This document shows positions 6,570 through 11,353 of a stretch of DNA of 21,964 bases, piece by piece. Under the pieces are notes generated by a model. It was given only the letters and a program-made list of their open reading frames with translations, was not told the DNA's origin and ran no database searches. Position 1 is the first letter of the stretch. Each line of letters opens with the position of its first letter. A program made the translations under genes and the position numbers. Origin of the DNA: a virus; the IMG/VR virus record IMGVR_UViG_3300042516_003053, positions 1-21,964 of that record; one strand, 5' to 3'.

Positions 6570-6998
6570 ATGAGCACGACTAGAAAACACGACAAAAACC
6601 ACTGGGTGCGCGAAGGGCTGACTGCCAAGGGCTACACGCAGCGCGACCTGGCGCGTGCGTGGGGCGTGGCGGAGCCTTCCGTGTCGCGCTTCATCTCAGG
6701 CGAAGAGGGGGCGGATCCGCCCCTATCTCGTGCCGTCACGCTTGCGGTGATGCTGGGGATTAGCCTGGAAGACCTAGCGCGCGGCCTGGGCTTGCGTGGC
6801 AAGCGCATCGAGCCTGTGGTGACGCAGGAGGCTGGTGTGCCTCCTGTTGGCACGTTCCGCATGGACGTGCTGGGCGAGGGGCGCGTGCGTGTTGTGTTGG
6901 TGCAAGACGTCGCGCCCGATGTTGCGTCGCAGCTGATTTCAGTCTTGGGCGGCTCGAGTGACAGTGGGCGCGTCCGTGACCGTAAGGCGCGTGCGTAG
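6570..6998 (+). CDS. Phage repressor-like XRE-family protein, 142 aa
   Basis: N-terminal HTH (about residues 13-45: VREGLTAKGYTQRDLARAWG then VAEPSVSRFISGEE) followed by PLSRAVTLAVMLGISLEDLARGLGL, a typical lambda-repressor-like fold. The remaining 60 residues (KRIEPVV...GTFRMDVLGEGRVRVVLVQDV) look like a small beta domain. There is no LexA-type Ser/Lys protease domain, so induction would not use RecA-stimulated self-cleavage. It is the only plus-strand gene in the early region and lies divergent from the replication operon, as expected for a lysogeny repressor. A dyad lies 12-24 bases before its ATG. No clear Shine-Dalgarno. Its 3' end overlaps the opposing gene by 60 bases. Confidence 0.75.
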   Translation: MSTTRKHDKNHWVREGLTAKGYTQRDLARAWGVAEPSVSRFISGEEGADPPLSRAVTLAVMLGISLEDLARGLGLRGKRIEPVVTQEAGVPPVGTFRMDVLGEGRVRVVLVQDVAPDVASQLISVLGGSSDSGRVRDRKARA

Positions 6999-7193
6999 GC
7001 CCTTGCCTTTCTCGATCGGCTTGTCTTCGGTCAGCGACTTGTATTCGCCGCACCAGTAGGACACGGCCACGCGGTGCGGCTGTGGGTAGCGGTGGCAGGT
7101 GCGAGATCCGCCCGCCTGGCCCGCGGTGTAGCGACAATCGCCGCACGATGGTCCGCGCTTATTCAGCGCCGGCGCGTCGTGGTTGATGCTCAT
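6939..7193 (-). CDS. Small Cys-rich, possibly zinc-binding phage protein, 84 aa
   Basis: Cysteines at residues 17 and 20 (CGDC), 33 (TCHRYP) and 48 (YWCGEY) give a four-Cys pattern like a zinc ribbon. Small proteins of this type are common in phage early regions; the function is unknown. Start ATG at 7193, with GGAG 7 nt upstream and a stop/start overlap (ATGA) with the preceding membrane protein gene; further open frame upstream is not needed. The 3' end runs 60 bases into the convergent repressor gene. Confidence 0.65.
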   Translation of the reverse strand: MSINHDAPALNKRGPSCGDCRYTAGQAGGSRTCHRYPQPHRVAVSYWCGEYKSLTEDKPIEKGKGLRTRLTVTDAPTVTRAAQD

Positions 7194-7321
7194 TCCTTTT
7201 CTCCATATTCGTTTCTTGGCGATCGACACGACACTGCAGCCAGCGCCGCAAGCGCCAAGACGGCGCCGCAAAGTGTCAGGATCGACAGCGCGTCGCTCCG
7301 TTCAATCGGTGTTTTTGTCAT
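7190..7321 (-). CDS. Tiny membrane protein, 43 aa
   Basis: Starts MTKTPIERSDALSILTLCGA and continues VLALAALAAVSCRSPRNEYGEKE. One hydrophobic stretch spans about residues 13-31; AAVSC could be a degenerate lipobox but lacks the usual Leu/Val/Ile at -3. The ATG overlaps the stop of the upstream gene, and its final GEKE codons (GGAGAAAAGGAATGA) form the ribosome-binding site and start of the next gene. I do not recognise a family. Confidence 0.6.
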   Translation of the reverse strand: MTKTPIERSDALSILTLCGAVLALAALAAVSCRSPRNEYGEKE

Positions 7322-7578
7322 GGCGCGGGCTTCTCTCCCAGCGCCGCGCGGGCAGCGAAAGCGCGCGAACATATTGGGGGGTGGCTTAATAACGCCACAC
7401 AGATGTCGCCTTTGCCGATCTCCCGCAGCGCCGCCCGCAGCTTTTCGTTTTCTGCTGCTAAAGCCCTTAACATATTCGACGCTTCTACTTCAGTCGCGCT
7501 CCAGGTTGACCCGCTGATCCCGGATAATTGGAGGTTGTACGCCACTTCTTCCGCGCGCTTTGCGCTTATGTCCATCAT
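7318..7578 (-). CDS. Modular small protein of the array, coiled-coil type, 86 aa
   Basis: N-terminus MMDISAKRAEEVAYNLQLSG, a coiled-coil-like segment AAENEKLRAALREIG (about residues 41-55) and the C-terminal module ARAALGEKPAP. The central ENEKLRAALREI and the end ARAALGEK match the pattern of the MSDIVERLR genes upstream, but the N-terminus differs, as if another head module had been joined to the same tail. At DNA level, 7431-7447 is identical to the start of the 34-bp repeat at 7924 and 8175. The first ATG (7578) overlaps the previous stop and has GGAG 7 nt before it. Confidence 0.7.
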   Translation of the reverse strand: MMDISAKRAEEVAYNLQLSGISGSTWSATEVEASNMLRALAAENEKLRAALREIGKGDICVALLSHPPICSRAFAARAALGEKPAP

Positions 7579-7793
7579 TCCTTTTCTCCCAGCGCCGCAC
7601 GGGCGTACACGTCGGGCGGATCTTCGTTCTCACCCTCCCATGCCTGGGCTTGCGCGGCCTTATCACCCCATTCTGCGGCTTTGTCTTGCGTTGGTTCATA
7701 CCCGATAGTCAGGATCTCGTTGCCGCGCAGGACCGCGGCCATCCAAAGGTCGCGCGCCGGGTCAAAACCAACGACGATCTGAAGATCGCTCAC
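7575..7793 (-). CDS. Modular small protein of the array, 72 aa (GTG start)
   Basis: Starts MSDLQIVVGFDPARDLWMAA from GTG 7793, which overlaps the previous stop (GTGA) with GGAG 7 nt upstream. The body (residues 4-60) is a different, beta-like sequence (GNEILTIGYEPTQDKAAEWG) without the EADEIEKLR coiled coil, but the ends match the array: MSD at the N-terminus and ARAALGEKE at the C-terminus. It looks like an unrelated core within shared ends. The longer open frame upstream overlaps the neighbouring gene and lacks coupling evidence. Confidence 0.65.
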   Translation of the reverse strand: MSDLQIVVGFDPARDLWMAAVLRGNEILTIGYEPTQDKAAEWGDKAAQAQAWEGENEDPPDVYARAALGEKE

Positions 7794-8056
7794 TGCTTTT
7801 CTCCTGCTTCGACGCGGTCTCTTTCCTCGTCGAGAATTGAGTTGATGAACTCTTCGTGCTTGAGCCCTTCCAGGAATAAGACACCTTCGTATCCGTAGAT
7901 AGAAGCGGCCCACTCACAAATCGCCGCCCGCAGCTTTTCGATTTCGTCGGCGGCTTCCCATACAGTTGTATCTTCCGGCCTTAACCAAGCTTGATTGCCG
8001 CTGGTCTGTGGTAGTTCTTTAGCTATCCGGCGCAGCCGCTCAACGATGTCGCTCAT
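7790..8056 (-). CDS. MSDIVERLR-family small protein, 88 aa
   Basis: Head MSDIVERLRRIAKEL (residues 1-15), linker, then EAADEIEKLRAAICEW (about 34-49), a heptad-like helix, and a tail EEFINSILDEERDRVEAGEKQ. Head and coiled coil are nearly identical to those of the genes at 8053-8265 and 8262-8516. Its coiled-coil DNA (7924-7957) is identical over 34 bases to 8175-8208. The ATG overlaps the upstream stop (ATGA) and GGGAGAAAAG precedes it. Function unknown; proteins with this head are common in temperate phage accessory regions. Confidence 0.7.
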   Translation of the reverse strand: MSDIVERLRRIAKELPQTSGNQAWLRPEDTTVWEAADEIEKLRAAICEWAASIYGYEGVLFLEGLKHEEFINSILDEERDRVEAGEKQ

Positions 8057-8208
8057 TTCTTTTCTCCCAGCGCCGCGCGGGCGATTCTGCACAGTTGATC
8101 CATGTATGACATTGGGTGTGCGTCTTGTGTGTGCGCTTTGATTGTAAGCAACGCCCCCTGCATCGCGCGCCGTTCCGCCCGCAGCTTTTCGATTTCGTCG
8201 GCGGCTTC
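7924..8208. repeat. Perfect 34-bp direct repeat within the small-gene array
   Basis: Bases 7924-7957 and 8175-8208 are identical (34 of 34, 251 bases apart). A third copy at 8417-8444 matches over 28 bases with one mismatch, and 7431-7447 carries the first 17 bases. The repeat encodes the EAADEIEKLRA coiled coil in each gene. Flanking head blocks (8031-8056, 8240-8265, 8491-8516) and tail blocks (about 7331-7353, 7582-7605, 8060-8084) are also repeated. These are substrates for homologous recombination that could gain, lose or swap cassettes. Confidence 0.85.
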
Positions 8209-8265
8209 GATCCCTAAAGAAAAAGATTTCCCCCAGTATCGCAGCCGTTCCACAATGTCGCTCAT
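8053..8265 (-). CDS. MSDIVERLR-family small protein, 70 aa
   Basis: Head MSDIVERLRYWGKSFSLGI, coiled coil EAADEIEKLRAERRAMQGAL (about residues 20-39), variable part LTIKAHTQDAHPMSYMDQL, and tail CRIARAALGEKK. It is the cleanest example of the array's head/coiled-coil/tail plan. The final LGEK codons (GGGAGAAAAG) serve as the Shine-Dalgarno of the next gene. The start at 8265 overlaps the previous stop (ATGA). No membrane segment or catalytic motif; function unknown. Confidence 0.75.
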   Translation of the reverse strand: MSDIVERLRYWGKSFSLGIEAADEIEKLRAERRAMQGALLTIKAHTQDAHPMSYMDQLCRIARAALGEKK

Positions 8266-8516
8266 GGCCCTTCTCCCAACGGAGCGCGGGCGATTGCATC
8301 ACACACCACTAGCAGCGCCTCTGGTGTTTTGTCTTTCCGCCTTGCGTTAAAACTAATTTTTTTCAGCGCCACCCGCAACGAACCAAGCTCTTTTTCAAGA
8401 TCACCATACTTGGCGCGCAGCTTTTCAATTTCGTCGGCGGCTTCGTTGCAGAATTTGTCTGCATCAGCATGATCATAAATATCAGCTGTTCGCAGCCGTT
8501 CCACGATGTCGCTCAT
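8262..8516 (-). CDS. MSDIVERLR-family small protein, 84 aa
   Basis: Head MSDIVERLRTADIYDHADAD, coiled coil EAADEIEKLRAKYGDLEKEL (about residues 25-44), then LRVALKKISFNARRKDKTPE and tail CDAIARAPLGEGP. Same plan as the two following genes, with a diverged tail (PLGEG for ALGEK). Some segments (codons for NARRK and KKIS) are visibly more AT-rich than neighbouring genes, a hint that parts of the array have mixed origins. The ATG overlaps the TGA of the 58-aa gene upstream, which supplies AAGGAG. Confidence 0.75.
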   Translation of the reverse strand: MSDIVERLRTADIYDHADADKFCNEAADEIEKLRAKYGDLEKELGSLRVALKKISFNARRKDKTPEALLVVCDAIARAPLGEGP

Positions 8517-8689
8517 GCGCCCATCTCCTTCTGCGGCAGGAATAACTTGCGCGCGCGCTTAATGTGCGGCGACATTTCCTGCGCTGTCGTCAGCGTCTCG
8601 ATCGTCTGCTTGATCCGCGCCGCGCCCCAGTGATCGCCCTCGCGCTCTGCTATCACCAGGTTGTGCTCGAGCCTCTGCAGGAAGGTCAT
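8513..8689 (-). CDS. Hypothetical small protein, 58 aa
   Basis: Encodes MTFLQRLEHNLVIAEREGDH followed by WGAARIKQTIETLTTAQEMS and a basic tail PHIKRARKLFLPQKEMGA. It looks all-helical and soluble. The ATG shares bases with the stop of the upstream gene (TGATG), and the end AAGGAGATGGGCGC acts as ribosome-binding site for the first MSDIVERLR gene (ATGA). I do not recognise it; tight coupling on both sides is the main evidence. Confidence 0.6.
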   Translation of the reverse strand: MTFLQRLEHNLVIAEREGDHWGAARIKQTIETLTTAQEMSPHIKRARKLFLPQKEMGA

Positions 8690-8919
8690 CACAGCTGGCC
8701 TCCTAGCGTTTCACGTGCAACCGTCTTCATCTTCATGGCCGTCGACCAGACGACGGAAGGCGGTGGCATGTGGCCGGCGTCGTCGGTGAGCTCTGCCATC
8801 GCAATTGCATGCAGGCCGGTGCGCAGGCGGCCGTTCTCCTCGAGGAGGAGCCGGGCTTCCGCCTTCACCTGGACGAGCTCGGCGGTCACGCTGCTGGTGC
8901 TGTGGGCGTCGATTTCCAT
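8689..8919 (-). CDS. Small coiled-coil protein, possible diverged array member, 76 aa
   Basis: Starts MEIDAHSTSSVTAELVQVKA with AAGGA 7 nt before the ATG. A helix EARLLLEENGRLRTGLHAIA (about residues 21-40) and the end ARETLGGQL resemble the ENEKLRAALREI helix and ARAALGEK tail of the array genes downstream, so it may be a distant member with a different head. No known function. The stop overlaps the next start (TGATG). Confidence 0.6.
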   Translation of the reverse strand: MEIDAHSTSSVTAELVQVKAEARLLLEENGRLRTGLHAIAMAELTDDAGHMPPPSVVWSTAMKMKTVARETLGGQL

Positions 8920-8941
8920 CTTGGGTTCCTTGTTCTGGGGG

Positions 8942-9007
8942 CCTCCGCCGGCCGCTAAGGGGGAGGGACTTGGCAAACCGGCGGAGGTTTCCGCCACTAC
9001 GGCGGAA
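8942..9007. other. Gap with two inverted repeats
   Basis: The 101 bases between the genes starting at 8919 and ending at 9021 hold no gene. CCTCCGCCGG (8942-8951) pairs with CCGGCGGAGG (8978-8987), a 10-bp stem with a 26-nt loop. TTCCGCC (8989-8995) pairs with GGCGGAA (9001-9007), a 7-bp stem with a 5-nt loop. The arms share the CCGCC/GGCGG core, so alternative pairings are possible. No T-run follows. This could be an attenuator or processing site within the early operon. Confidence 0.4.
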
Positions 9008-9020
9008 GGCATGGAGGGCC

Positions 9021-9278
9021 TTAGCCCTCGAGCTCGTTGACGACCAATGTGGCGTATCCGGCGATGTCGCGCCAGTGGTCGATCTCGTGCGGGTTGCCGT
9101 GAAGGGCGCGGCTGATCTTCTGAGCGATCATGTCCAGGGCCTCGCGCTGGTAGGGCGTGAGGTTGTCCCATCCGTCCTGGCAGCGCATCCCTCGCTTCAT
9201 GTTATGCGACCAGGTGGCCTGCTCCTTGTAGGGGCCGTGGGTCTTGCCGCGTTCCTCGAGGATGTTCGAGATGCTCAT
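9021..9278 (-). CDS. DUF6378-like phage protein, 85 aa
   Basis: Contains ILEERGKTHGPYKEQATWSH near the N-terminus and QREALDMIAQKISRALHGNP followed by DHWRDIAGYATLV. The series ERGKTHG, QREALDMIAxKIxR and DHWxDIAGYA is the signature of DUF6378, a short helical protein frequent in temperate phage early regions. Function is unknown to me. The ATG overlaps the TGA of the preceding gene. It precedes the small array genes in the same operon. Confidence 0.85.
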   Translation of the reverse strand: MSISNILEERGKTHGPYKEQATWSHNMKRGMRCQDGWDNLTPYQREALDMIAQKISRALHGNPHEIDHWRDIAGYATLVVNELEG

Positions 9279-9466
9279 GCGCGTTGCTCCATGGCTTTGG
9301 CTTCCAGCGCGGCCAGCTGGCGGCCCAGCTCGCCCAGCTGCTGGTGCAGGCGATAGGCCTCATGGCTTTCGGGGTGGGCCTGCTTCAGGAACTGCTCGAG
9401 CACGTCGATGCGCGCGCGGATCCGGCCAGGCGTATCGGGCCTGACGATATGCATCTGCTTCTTCAC
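9275..9466 (-). CDS. Small coiled-coil protein, 63 aa
   Basis: Reads (from GTG) MKKQMHIVRPDTPGRIRARI, then DVLEQFLKQAHPESHEAYRL and a Leu-heptad C-terminal helix HQQLGELGRQLAALEAKAME. Probably a two-helix or coiled-coil oligomer; function unknown. The GTG at 9466 overlaps the TGA of the tiny membrane protein gene (GTGA), with GGAG about 10 nt upstream; an internal ATG at 9454 is an alternative start. The stop overlaps the DUF6378 start. Confidence 0.65.
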   Translation of the reverse strand: MKKQMHIVRPDTPGRIRARIDVLEQFLKQAHPESHEAYRLHQQLGELGRQLAALEAKAMEQRA

Positions 9467-9570
9467 AGGACGATCGCTCCCACCACAAGAATGAGCAGGA
9501 TCACGGCGATGAAGCCGATGGTGCCGAGGATCGCCTCGACCCAAAATTTCGGCGCGTTGAAATCTCTCAT
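9463..9570 (-). CDS. Tiny single-pass membrane protein, 35 aa
   Basis: Encodes MRDFNAPKFWVEAILGTIGF followed by IAVILLILVVGAIVL. A short polar N-terminus is followed by one long hydrophobic helix (about residues 12-35) that ends at the C-terminus. A strong AGGAGAGGAAGAC precedes the ATG, and the stop overlaps the next GTG start. This is the third membrane miniprotein in the early region. The function is unknown; superinfection exclusion or another envelope effect is possible but only a guess. Confidence 0.65.
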   Translation of the reverse strand: MRDFNAPKFWVEAILGTIGFIAVILLILVVGAIVL

Positions 9571-9604
9571 GTCTTCCTCTCCTTTAGAGCGCATTGCAGG
9601 TGCA

Positions 9605-9626
9605 GCAGGGGGCCGGAGCCCCCTGC
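9605..9626 (-). terminator. GC-rich hairpin after the 136-aa gene; terminator or attenuator candidate
   Basis: GCAGGGGGC (9605-9613) pairs perfectly with GCCCCCTGC (9618-9626) around a CGGA loop. It starts 8 bases after the minus-strand stop at 9634. There is no T-run behind it on the minus strand, so full intrinsic termination is doubtful; partial attenuation after the first early gene is more likely. Confidence 0.45.
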
Positions 9627-9633
9627 GCCTTGA

Positions 9634-10044
9634 TCAAAGATAAGCACGAACCAGAGGCGAAACGTCATCTGCGCTACCGCCGCGGCGCACATGAGCCAGG
9701 GCCGGGGCGATTTCGTCGGCCTCGAAGGCGATGTAAGCGTCTGAGCCATAAACCGGCTGCACCTCGAGCCAACGATCGGCATCCAGCTTGCCACCGGCGG
9801 CAACGTGAGCGCGAACGCGATCGGCCAGGGCTTCAGCCTTATCGGCCGCGTCCCAAACGCGGCGGTAATAGGTAACGCCCTCTTCAACGTCGTCAGCCAG
9901 CTCGCAAGCGGGGAAAGATGCTTCATGCTGAAAGCGGCGACCCTTAGAGGTCTCGAAAGAAACGAAGAAGCGCTCAAACACCTCAGGACCATCGTCCCCC
10001 TGAACTTGGAACAGCTCCGAAACAACCCCGACTTGAATGCTCAT
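9634..10044 (-). CDS. Hypothetical early protein, 136 aa
   Basis: First gene of the leftward early operon. It starts MSIQVGVVSELFQVQGDDGP, has a beta-rich N-terminal half (ERFFVSFETSKGRRFQHEA) and a helical part (WDAADKAEALADRVRAHVAA) and ends in a low-complexity segment. Not recognised. Three in-frame ATGs occur within 15 bases; the third (10044) has GGAG 6 nt upstream and is preferred, with 10050 and 10056 as alternatives. The divergent integrase gene has the same start context. The promoter-like site and dyad at 10091-10121 lie upstream. Confidence 0.7.
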   Translation of the reverse strand: MSIQVGVVSELFQVQGDDGPEVFERFFVSFETSKGRRFQHEASFPACELADDVEEGVTYYRRVWDAADKAEALADRVRAHVAAGGKLDADRWLEVQPVYGSDAYIAFEADEIAPALAHVRRGGSADDVSPLVRAYL

Positions 10045-10090
10045 TTCCATCTCCATTGCTCCCTTCGCCCCGATCGGCGTCGGTAAGGCA

Positions 10091-10121
10091 TACCTAGCCG
10101 CCTTACGGGCTAGACGCAAGA
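10091..10121 (-). promoter_or_regulatory. Early leftward promoter-like site with dyad operator
   Basis: The plus strand reads CCTTACG (10101-10107), seven bases, CGCAAGA (10115-10121): a dyad with two mismatched positions relative to the perfect copy at 5345-5365. On the minus strand a -35-like TTGCGT (10119-10114) is followed after 17 bases by TAGGTA (10096-10091), a poor -10. It is the only plausible control site before the leftward early operon. A nested CTAGCC/GGCTAG repeat (10094-10099 and 10108-10113) overlaps it. Confidence 0.4.
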
Positions 10122-10178
10122 GGAAAAATGAACCCCATGGAAAAAAGATTATCGCCCCGACGAAAGGCTAGGAAAGCG

Positions 10179-10209
10179 CCTTGCGCGCTAGACGCAATCC
10201 CACTATTGT
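10179..10209 (+). promoter_or_regulatory. Integrase promoter-like site with dyad operator
   Basis: CCTTGCG (10179-10185), seven bases, CGCAATC (10193-10199) is a near copy of the dyad at 5345-5365. It overlaps a plus-strand -35-like TTGCGC (10181-10186), followed after 17 bases by TATTGT (10204-10209), 28 bases before the preferred integrase start. A repressor on this dyad would block the promoter. Promoter strength and use are inferred. Confidence 0.5.
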
Positions 10210-10236
10210 TCGGGGTACAAACCAATGGAGATGGCA

Positions 10237-11316
10237 ATGAAGGTGACCAAGTTTGAGCGTTCCCCTGGCGTCTGGCGGATCCGCATCGAGACCAAGGACG
10301 AGGCCGGTCAGCGGAAATTCAGCACGGAAACGCTGAAGGGATCAGAGATCGACGCGGAAGCGCGGCGCATCGAGATCCTCAAGAGCCACCGCGCCGGCGA
10401 CCTGGTGCAGGTGACGGACGACACCGTGAAGCAGCACTGGACCCGCTGGCAGGCCAAGCGCGTCGCGCTGAAGGCGATCTCGGAGCTCACGGCCCAGGGG
10501 CAGGCGGTGCTGATGTCCCCCTTCCTGCGCGACTACGGCGCCCGCCCTCTTCGCTCCATCACGGGCGACGACATTGAGGCCTTCTACCTGGGGCGCATCC
10601 GCCAGGTCGCGCCCGGCACGATGACCGTCACGCACCACCACCTCAAGGCCCTGTTCAACCAGGCCGTAGAGGCCGGCGTGCTGACCAAGAACCCCATGAA
10701 GAAGGTGGCCGCACCCAAGGGCGAGAGCGATCCCCGCAAGCCCCTGGAGAAGCGCCACATCAAGGCCCTGCTGGCCTACGCTGCCGACAAGCCCTTCCTG
10801 TCGCGCATGCTCCGCCTGGCGCTGCACACAGGCATGCGCCGCGGCGAGATGTGCGCCCTTCGCTGGTCCGACGTCGACCTCGAGCTGGGCGTGATCAACG
10901 TCTCCCGCACGATCGTGCGCATCGGCACGGTCGAGCACGAGAAGAAGCCCAAGACCAAGAAATCCATCCGCTCCATCCGCCTGCCCAAGGTTCTGATCGA
11001 GGAGCTGCGCGCAGCTGCCCAGGCGCCCAACCGCCCGGTCCTGGTCACCAAGTGGGGCGATCGGCCCACCCTGTCCTACATGACCAGCGCCACCAAGGAC
11101 GCCCTGCGCGCGATCGGCCTGGACGAGGGCTACTGCCTGCATTCCACCCGGCACAGCCACGCCACCCACCTGCTGCGCGAGAAACTGCCGCTGAAGGCGA
11201 TCTCTGAGCGCCTGGGCCATGCCAACGTGGAAGTGACCCTGGCGGTCTACGCCGGCGTCCTAACCGGCGACGACCAGGCCCTGGCGGACGCGTTTGAGAA
11301 AGTTGTGAATTGGTAG
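10237..11316 (+). CDS. int: Tyrosine integrase, 359 aa
   Basis: Site-specific recombinase for integration and excision. The N-terminal arm-binding domain (residues 1-50, FERSPGVWRIR) is followed by a SAM-like core-binding domain (about 60-155) and the catalytic domain (about 170-359). Catalytic residues are R201 in HTGMRRGE, a Lys near 242, H302 and R305 in HSTRHSHATHLL, H328 in LGHANVEVT and nucleophile Y338 in AVYAG, so the set is complete. I chose ATG 10237 because GGAG lies 6 nt upstream; two in-frame ATGs at 10225 and 10231 are alternatives. It is divergent from the early operon and co-directional with the HNH gene, whose C-terminal domain resembles residues 5-48 of this protein. Confidence 0.9.
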   Translation: MKVTKFERSPGVWRIRIETKDEAGQRKFSTETLKGSEIDAEARRIEILKSHRAGDLVQVTDDTVKQHWTRWQAKRVALKAISELTAQGQAVLMSPFLRDYGARPLRSITGDDIEAFYLGRIRQVAPGTMTVTHHHLKALFNQAVEAGVLTKNPMKKVAAPKGESDPRKPLEKRHIKALLAYAADKPFLSRMLRLALHTGMRRGEMCALRWSDVDLELGVINVSRTIVRIGTVEHEKKPKTKKSIRSIRLPKVLIEELRAAAQAPNRPVLVTKWGDRPTLSYMTSATKDALRAIGLDEGYCLHSTRHSHATHLLREKLPLKAISERLGHANVEVTLAVYAGVLTGDDQALADAFEKVVNW

Positions 11317-11323
11317 TTGACTG

Positions 11324-11353
11324 ATGGGTATTACCTCCATAAGCGTTACCCAT
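11324..11353 (+). promoter_or_regulatory. Hairpin covering the HNH endonuclease start codon
   Basis: ATGGGTA (11324-11330) pairs perfectly with TACCCAT (11347-11353), a 7-bp stem with a 16-nt loop. The last two bases of the stem are the first two of the HNH start codon (11352-11354). No Shine-Dalgarno is visible in front of that codon. In an int-HNH transcript the structure could limit HNH translation, as known for some phage homing endonuclease genes; a function here is inferred. Confidence 0.45.

Noticed and set aside
7318-8516. Toxin-antitoxin pairs in the small-gene array
   Set aside because: Overlapping small genes suggest it at first, but adjacent genes are paralogues rather than toxin and antitoxin, and none shows a known toxin or DNA-binding antitoxin motif.
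10128-10256. 42-codon plus-strand frame (MNPMEKRLSPRRKARKAPCA) ahead of int
   Set aside because: Has a GAGG before its ATG and could be a leader peptide, but it runs through the dyad operator and the int promoter-like site and would begin upstream of that promoter. Not supported enough to list.
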